Shown here in pieces: positions 6,434-9,267 of a stretch of DNA of 9,267 nucleotides. Every line of letters begins with the position of its first letter. The first letter of the stretch is position 1. This DNA comes from Lachnospiraceae bacterium OF09-6 (GTDB taxonomy: Bacteria > Bacillota > Clostridia > Lachnospirales > Lachnospiraceae). The stretch covers positions 1 to 9,267 of the forward strand of contig QUMM01000056.1 of the NCBI GenBank assembly GCA_003435055.1, written 5' to 3'. The translations under genes and the position numbers were made by a program. A model generated the notes under the pieces. It was not told the DNA's origin. It saw only the letters and a program-made list of their open reading frames with translations, and did no database searches.

Positions 6434-6474
6434 AAAAACCGACGATATGCTGTACTCCCACATCGCCGGTTTTC
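6434..6474 (-). terminator. Rho-independent terminator after purC
   Basis: On the minus strand AACCGGCGAT (6462-6471) pairs with ATCGTCGGTT (6437-6446), 10 bp with one G-U, around a 15-base loop. It runs into a T-run (complement of A434-438 in the 6400s). It lies about 40 bases after the purC stop and ends only 28 bases before the lipoprotein ATG. Confidence 0.8.
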
Positions 6475-6511
6475 TCATGTTCTAACTGCTTCTTACTGAC
6501 CGCTCCGGTTC

Positions 6512-7380
6512 TTATGCCAGTGACTTTCCTGTCAGCAGTTCATATGCCTGCAGATACTTTGCAATGGTCTTATCTACAATCTCCTGTGGCAGTGTCCAGT
6601 CATTATCCGGATTGGCCTTGAGCCAGTCACGTGCAAACTGTTTGTCAAAGGATGGCTGACCATGTCCCGGTTCGTATCCCTCTGCCGGCCAGAATCTGGA
6701 GCTGTCCGGTGTCAGCATCTCGTCCCCAATCACAATATTGCCATTCTCATCCAGACCGAATTCGAACTTGGTATCTGCAATAATAATACCACGGCTCAGT
6801 GCGTATTCTGCGCACTTTTTATATAAAGCGATGGTGTAATCACGCAGCTTCGCTGCATATTCTTCGCCTTTACCCGGGAATCTCTTTTCCAGGTAAGCAA
6901 TACTCTGTTCATAGGAAATGTTCTCATCGTGATCACCGATTTCTGCTTTGGTAGATGGCGTATAGATCGGTTCAGGGAGCTTGTCGGATTCTTTTAATCC
7001 TTCTGGAAGCTTGATTCCACATACTTCTCCGTTTTTCTGATAACTTGCCATCCGCTTCCTGTGATATAGCCACGCACAATACATTCTACTGGCAGCATCT
7101 CCAGCTTACGGCAAAGCATGCTGTTGCCATCGAACTTCGGCTGCTGGAAATATTCCGGCATATCTTTCACATCTACGGAAATCATGTGATTCGGCAGAAT
7201 GTCTTCTGTCAGGTCAAACCAGAACTTAGACATCTGTGTCAGTACGGTACCTTTTTTGGTTACTTCGTTGTTCAGTATCACGTCAAAACAGCTGATACGA
7301 TCCGTTGCTACCATAATCAGGCTGTCGCCGTTGTCATAAATCTCACGTACTTTTCCTTCTTTTACAGGCTTCATTTCCAT
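6512..7380 (-). pseudogene. purC: Phosphoribosylaminoimidazole-succinocarboxamide synthase (SAICAR synthetase), frame broken by one missing base
   Basis: PurC joins CAIR and aspartate with ATP hydrolysis in purine synthesis. Residues 1-111 ([47 protein letters not shown]) read from ATG 7378-7380. Beyond W111 one base is missing in TGG(G)CA (7048-7049 on the plus strand). The conserved continuation [45 protein letters not shown], with [11 protein letters not shown] and [12 protein letters not shown], lies in the -1 frame to TAA 6512-6514. With the base restored the protein is 289 residues, the longer PurC type. GAGGAG eight bases upstream supports ATG 7380; the TTG at 7386 would be only two bases from it. 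purC has its own promoter and terminator, so it is a single-gene unit here. The frame break is more likely a sequence error than real loss. Confidence 0.9.
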
Positions 7381-7395
7381 AATCAATACTCCTCG

Positions 7396-7437
7396 CTATT
7401 CATTTATATTCACACGGGTTGTGCCGTGTATGCCCAT
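7396..7437 (-). CDS. Possible 13-residue leader peptide upstream of purC
   Basis: On the minus strand a short frame ATG...TAG encodes MGIHGTTRVNINE. A strong GGGGAGGAG ribosome binding site sits about seven bases before its ATG, better placed than most in this window. Its stop is 15 bases before the purC ATG, and the purC ribosome binding site begins next to it. ACACGG (7412-7417) and CCGTGT (7424-7429) within it can form a small hairpin. It could be a translated leader that couples to or attenuates purC. Coding is inferred only from the ribosome binding site and position. Confidence 0.4.
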   Translation of the reverse strand: MGIHGTTRVNINE

Positions 7438-7493
7438 AAACCACTCCTCCCCAAGTGCAGGCTGTAAGATGGCTTTAGGACAATGTTACCCAT

Positions 7494-7523
7494 ATTATAC
7501 CTGTGGTCTTATATGAATTGCAA
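7494..7523 (-). promoter_or_regulatory. Predicted promoter of purC
   Basis: On the minus strand TTGCAA (7518-7523) and a perfect TATAAT (7494-7499) are 18 bases apart. Transcription would start near 7487 and give a leader of about 107 bases that holds the short leader ORF. The -35 box lies 10 bases beyond the pdxR stop, and no terminator is seen between pdxR and this promoter, so pdxR transcripts may also run into purC. No PurR-type box was recognised. Confidence 0.75.
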
Positions 7524-7533
7524 TACTCATTTT

Positions 7534-8937
7534 TCACAAAATAGACTCATATATTCCAGAAACAATCTCTTCTTTTTTTTCCAGTGGTATGGAAGAATAG
7601 TTCATAACGTATACCTGTTCTTCCTCTGGTGGTGTACCGAAGTAATAACCAGACACCGGATTCAGTCGAATCCCCCTGGATCTGGCTGCATCCAGAACCG
7701 CTTTTTCACTTTTCTTTGTATCAATCTTCATCAGGAAGTGCACCCCGGCCTCTTCTTCATAAATGGCTATGTATTTATGAATCGAGTGACTGCGAAAGGC
7801 CTCCAGCAGCTGATCCCGTTTGGTCTGATAATAATTGCGCAGACGGTTGATGTGTTTTTCAAAGCTCCCATTCTGAATAAACCGGGCCAGCGTATATTGT
7901 TCAAAGTTGGACACGGTACAGGAATAAAAGCTCAGCTTCTGATAGAACACCTCTGCCAGCTGATCCGGAAGCACCATGTAGCTGATACGAACCGTGGAAG
8001 ACAGTGTCTTGGTGAAGGTATTCATATAAATGACTTTTCCTGACACATCCATACTCTGTAAGGTTGGAATCGGCTTTCCTCCCAGGCGCAGTTCACTGTC
8101 GTAATCATCCTCGATAATATAGCGCTTTGAATCTCCCGCAGCCCATCCCAGGAGCTCATATCGTCGGCTCACCGGCATCACTACGCCAGTCGGAAAATGA
8201 TGGGACGGAGAGATATGAAGAATCTGAACTTTTTTCTCTTCCAGCTCATCCATTCTTACTCCTGCATGGTCCATATTCAGATAACAATATGGCACTCCCA
8301 TACTTTTATAGATCTTCGCTACTTTATGATATCCAGGATTCTCCACACCGTACATATTCCGTTCACCCAGAAGTTGGATCAGCAGACTGTAGAGGTATTC
8401 TGTTCCTGCCCCGACAATGATCTGCTCCCTTCTCACACTCATTCCCCGGAAGTCCATCAGGTACCTGGCGATACTCTCCCGCAGCTCCAGAATTCCGCCG
8501 CATGGTGGATTCGTCATAAGTTCTTCCTGCTTCTCGGACATAATCTCCCGCATGGTTCTGATCCAGATAGAAAACGGGAACACTTCTGTCTCAGTCTGAT
8601 TGCTGGCAAAGTCCGCCAGATAAGCATTTTCTCCTCCCGTCAGAATAAGATGATTCATGTCCACTTTCGGTTCTGCTGCCGGTGCTGAGGTATACTTCAG
8701 ATCAGATACAAAAAATCCCCGTTTCGGCTGGGAATAAATATAACCTTCTGCCATCAGCTGTCCATAGGCGTTTTCCACCGTGATCACGCTTATACCCAGA
8801 TTTTTTGCAAACATCCGCTTGGACGGCAGTTTCTCTCCTGCTTTGATTTTCCCGGAAAGAATGTCTTTTTTGATACATTTATACAGGTATTCATACAGGG
8901 AATCTGACCCTGTACTGGTAAAATTATAAGTAAGCAC
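7534..8937 (-). CDS. pdxR: MocR-type GntR regulator with aminotransferase domain, probably PdxR
   Basis: PdxR-type regulators sense pyridoxal 5'-phosphate and activate pdxST while repressing themselves. The 467-residue protein has a GntR winged helix at about 12-78 (SLYEYLYKCIKKDILSGKIKAGEKLPS, VITVENAYGQLMAEGYIYSQPKRGFFV). A fold-type I aminotransferase domain runs from about 105 to the end. It shows SPSHHFPTG (243-251), IIEDDYDSELR (274-284; D277 contacts the cofactor ring) and NTFTKTLSSTVRISYMVLP with the PLP lysine at K310. Length and domain order are typical of MocR regulators. The start is GTG 8935-8937, since an in-frame TAA lies just upstream; AGGAG is a rather distant 12 bases away. 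The divergent neighbour is the start of pdxS, which makes the PdxR assignment strong. No terminator is visible after the TGA at 7534-7536. Confidence 0.9.
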   Translation of the reverse strand: MLTYNFTSTGSDSLYEYLYKCIKKDILSGKIKAGEKLPSKRMFAKNLGISVITVENAYGQLMAEGYIYSQPKRGFFVSDLKYTSAPAAEPKVDMNHLILTGGENAYLADFASNQTETEVFPFSIWIRTMREIMSEKQEELMTNPPCGGILELRESIARYLMDFRGMSVRREQIIVGAGTEYLYSLLIQLLGERNMYGVENPGYHKVAKIYKSMGVPYCYLNMDHAGVRMDELEEKKVQILHISPSHHFPTGVVMPVSRRYELLGWAAGDSKRYIIEDDYDSELRLGGKPIPTLQSMDVSGKVIYMNTFTKTLSSTVRISYMVLPDQLAEVFYQKLSFYSCTVSNFEQYTLARFIQNGSFEKHINRLRNYYQTKRDQLLEAFRSHSIHKYIAIYEEEAGVHFLMKIDTKKSEKAVLDAARSRGIRLNPVSGYYFGTPPEEEQVYVMNYSSIPLEKKEEIVSGIYESIL

Positions 8938-9008
8938 CGTTTATTTTTTCTCCTATCTGGTATTACTGAATATATTAAAATTAATTATTTTCATAATATC
9001 ACATCTCC

Positions 9009-9037
9009 ATTATACTCGGTGCATAAACTCTGTGCAA
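9009..9037 (-). promoter_or_regulatory. Predicted promoter of pdxR
   Basis: On the minus strand TTGCAC (9032-9037) and a perfect TATAAT (9009-9014) are 17 bases apart, a near-ideal sigma-A promoter. It gives a leader of about 65 bases before the GTG of pdxR. Two direct GTGCA repeats overlap its -35 box and spacer, which suits autorepression by PdxR. Confidence 0.75.
9019..9036. promoter_or_regulatory. Candidate PdxR operator: two GTGCA direct repeats 13 bp apart
   Basis: GTGCA occurs at 9019-9023 and again at 9032-9036 on the plus strand. MocR regulators usually bind direct repeats. The pair covers the pdxR promoter and lies just upstream of a weak plus-strand promoter-like pair for pdxS (TTTTAC at 9042-9047, AGTAAT at 9065-9070). 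That position fits repression of pdxR and activation of pdxS from one site. Binding itself is inferred. Confidence 0.4.
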
Positions 9038-9105
9038 CCTGTTTTACCGATGCAGAAATGGCACAGTAATTATTATGGAATAGCTGAAGGAGGAGAATTT
9101 TTATT

Positions 9106-9160
9106 ATGGAGAAAGTAACAGAACGATATGAGTTAAATAAACAACTGGCCAGATGCTGAA
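9106..9160 (+). pseudogene. pdxS: 5' fragment of pdxS (pyridoxal 5'-phosphate synthase subunit), interrupted
   Basis: PdxS makes pyridoxal 5'-phosphate from ribose 5-phosphate, glyceraldehyde 3-phosphate and ammonia supplied by PdxT. Only the N terminus is present: MEKVTERYELNKQLA, then (one C missing in GCC(C)AG at 9149-9150) QML. Clostridial PdxS begins with the same RYELNKxLAQML, which would normally continue KGGVIMDV. As written, the frame stops at TGA 9157-9159. From about 9160 the sequence is unrelated and hairpin-rich, so the gene is cut by an insertion even if the missing base is an error. AAGGAGGAG (9087-9095) lies ten bases before ATG 9106, so expression signals are intact. Divergence from pdxR supports the identity. 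Confidence 0.75.
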
Positions 9161-9267
9161 TCATAACCACCGGCTTAGCCGGTGGTTTGCACTGCCCCTA
9201 TAAGGGGCTCATCCCTGCTTGCGCCCGGAAGGCGCACTGAGAGGGTCCGCCTCTTGCACTGCCTTTC
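9161..9267. mobile_element. End of an inserted element, probably IS200/IS605 type, made of consecutive hairpins
   Basis: Four hairpins follow each other. AACCACCGGC/GCCGGTGGTT (9165-9187, three-base loop TTA) is nearest the junction. Next come GCCCC/GGGGC (9194-9208), GCGCC/GGCGC (9221-9235) and GAGG/CCTC (9240-9252). TTGCACTGCC occurs twice (9187-9196 and 9254-9263). A stable hairpin close to the end, with no inverted-repeat terminus, is typical of IS200/IS605 elements. Read on the minus strand, this would be a right end like those that overlap the TnpB guide-RNA scaffold. A short minus-strand frame ending at TGA 9209-9211 (AVQEADPLSAPSGRKQG) could be the transposase tail, but 18 codons prove nothing. 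No transposase core lies in the window, so the family is inference. Confidence 0.55.

Noticed and set aside
7030..7060. Programmed -1 frameshift in purC at an A-run (AGAAAAACG)
   Set aside because: The A-run lies several codons after the point where the conserved sequence changes frame; slipping there would replace the conserved ASYQ with QVIR. The second codon would also not re-pair after slipping.
7381..7386. TTG start for purC at 7386
   Set aside because: It is only two bases from the GAGGAG ribosome binding site, while ATG 7380 has proper spacing.
9161..9267. CRISPR array or tRNA/rRNA-type RNA gene in the hairpin-rich end
   Set aside because: The hairpins differ in sequence and size, there are no regular repeats and spacers, and no tRNA arms fit.

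Overview
The window looks like chromosomal DNA of a spore-forming Gram-positive from the Clostridia, most likely a Lachnospiraceae member. The evidence is the gene order rpmG-secE-nusG-rplK-rplA, strong AGGAGG-type ribosome binding sites, a single-membrane-segment SecE, a PdaA-type spore cortex enzyme and a PdxR/PdxS pair. The genus cannot be fixed from the sequence alone. Nearly all genes lie on the minus strand and most are housekeeping genes.

Layout. Positions 1-168 hold the 3' end of a plus-strand gene with a charged, heptad-repeat tail, probably an Rpn/PD-(D/E)XK transposase-like protein, followed by a terminator. Positions 371-2750 hold a complete minus-strand operon: promoter (2721-2750), rpmG (GTG start), secE, nusG, rplK, rplA, then a strong terminator. 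Just before both rplK and rplA lies a copy of a 28-29 nt element that copies the ribosomal protein L1 binding site of 23S rRNA and abuts the Shine-Dalgarno sequence. Positions 2824-3662 hold pdaA on the plus strand, overlapping tail-to-tail with a minus-strand operon at 3650-6405: a lipoprotein, a 79-residue unknown protein, ispD and an RluA-family pseudouridine synthase. Positions 6434-7523 hold purC with its terminator, promoter and a possible 13-codon leader ORF. Positions 7534-9160 hold pdxR and, divergently, the first 18 or so codons of pdxS. pdxS is then cut by sequence made of consecutive hairpins that resembles the end of an IS200/IS605-type element and runs to the window edge.

How the genes relate. 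The rpmG operon supplies translation, secretion and transcription-elongation factors and is probably controlled by L1 feedback at two sites. PdxR normally activates pdxST for pyridoxal phosphate synthesis, so loss of pdxS here would leave the regulator without its main target. purC serves purine synthesis and ispD the MEP isoprenoid pathway.

Main caveat: four conserved genes (rplA, pdaA, purC, pdxS) each lack exactly one base beside a short G/C run, while the flanking protein sequence is well conserved in the shifted frame. Four such losses in 9.3 kb suggest undercalled homopolymers in the sequence rather than real gene decay. The most interesting biology is the pair of L1 rRNA-mimic sites, the purC leader ORF, the PdxR control region, and the mobile-element end with a possible guide-RNA scaffold inside pdxS.
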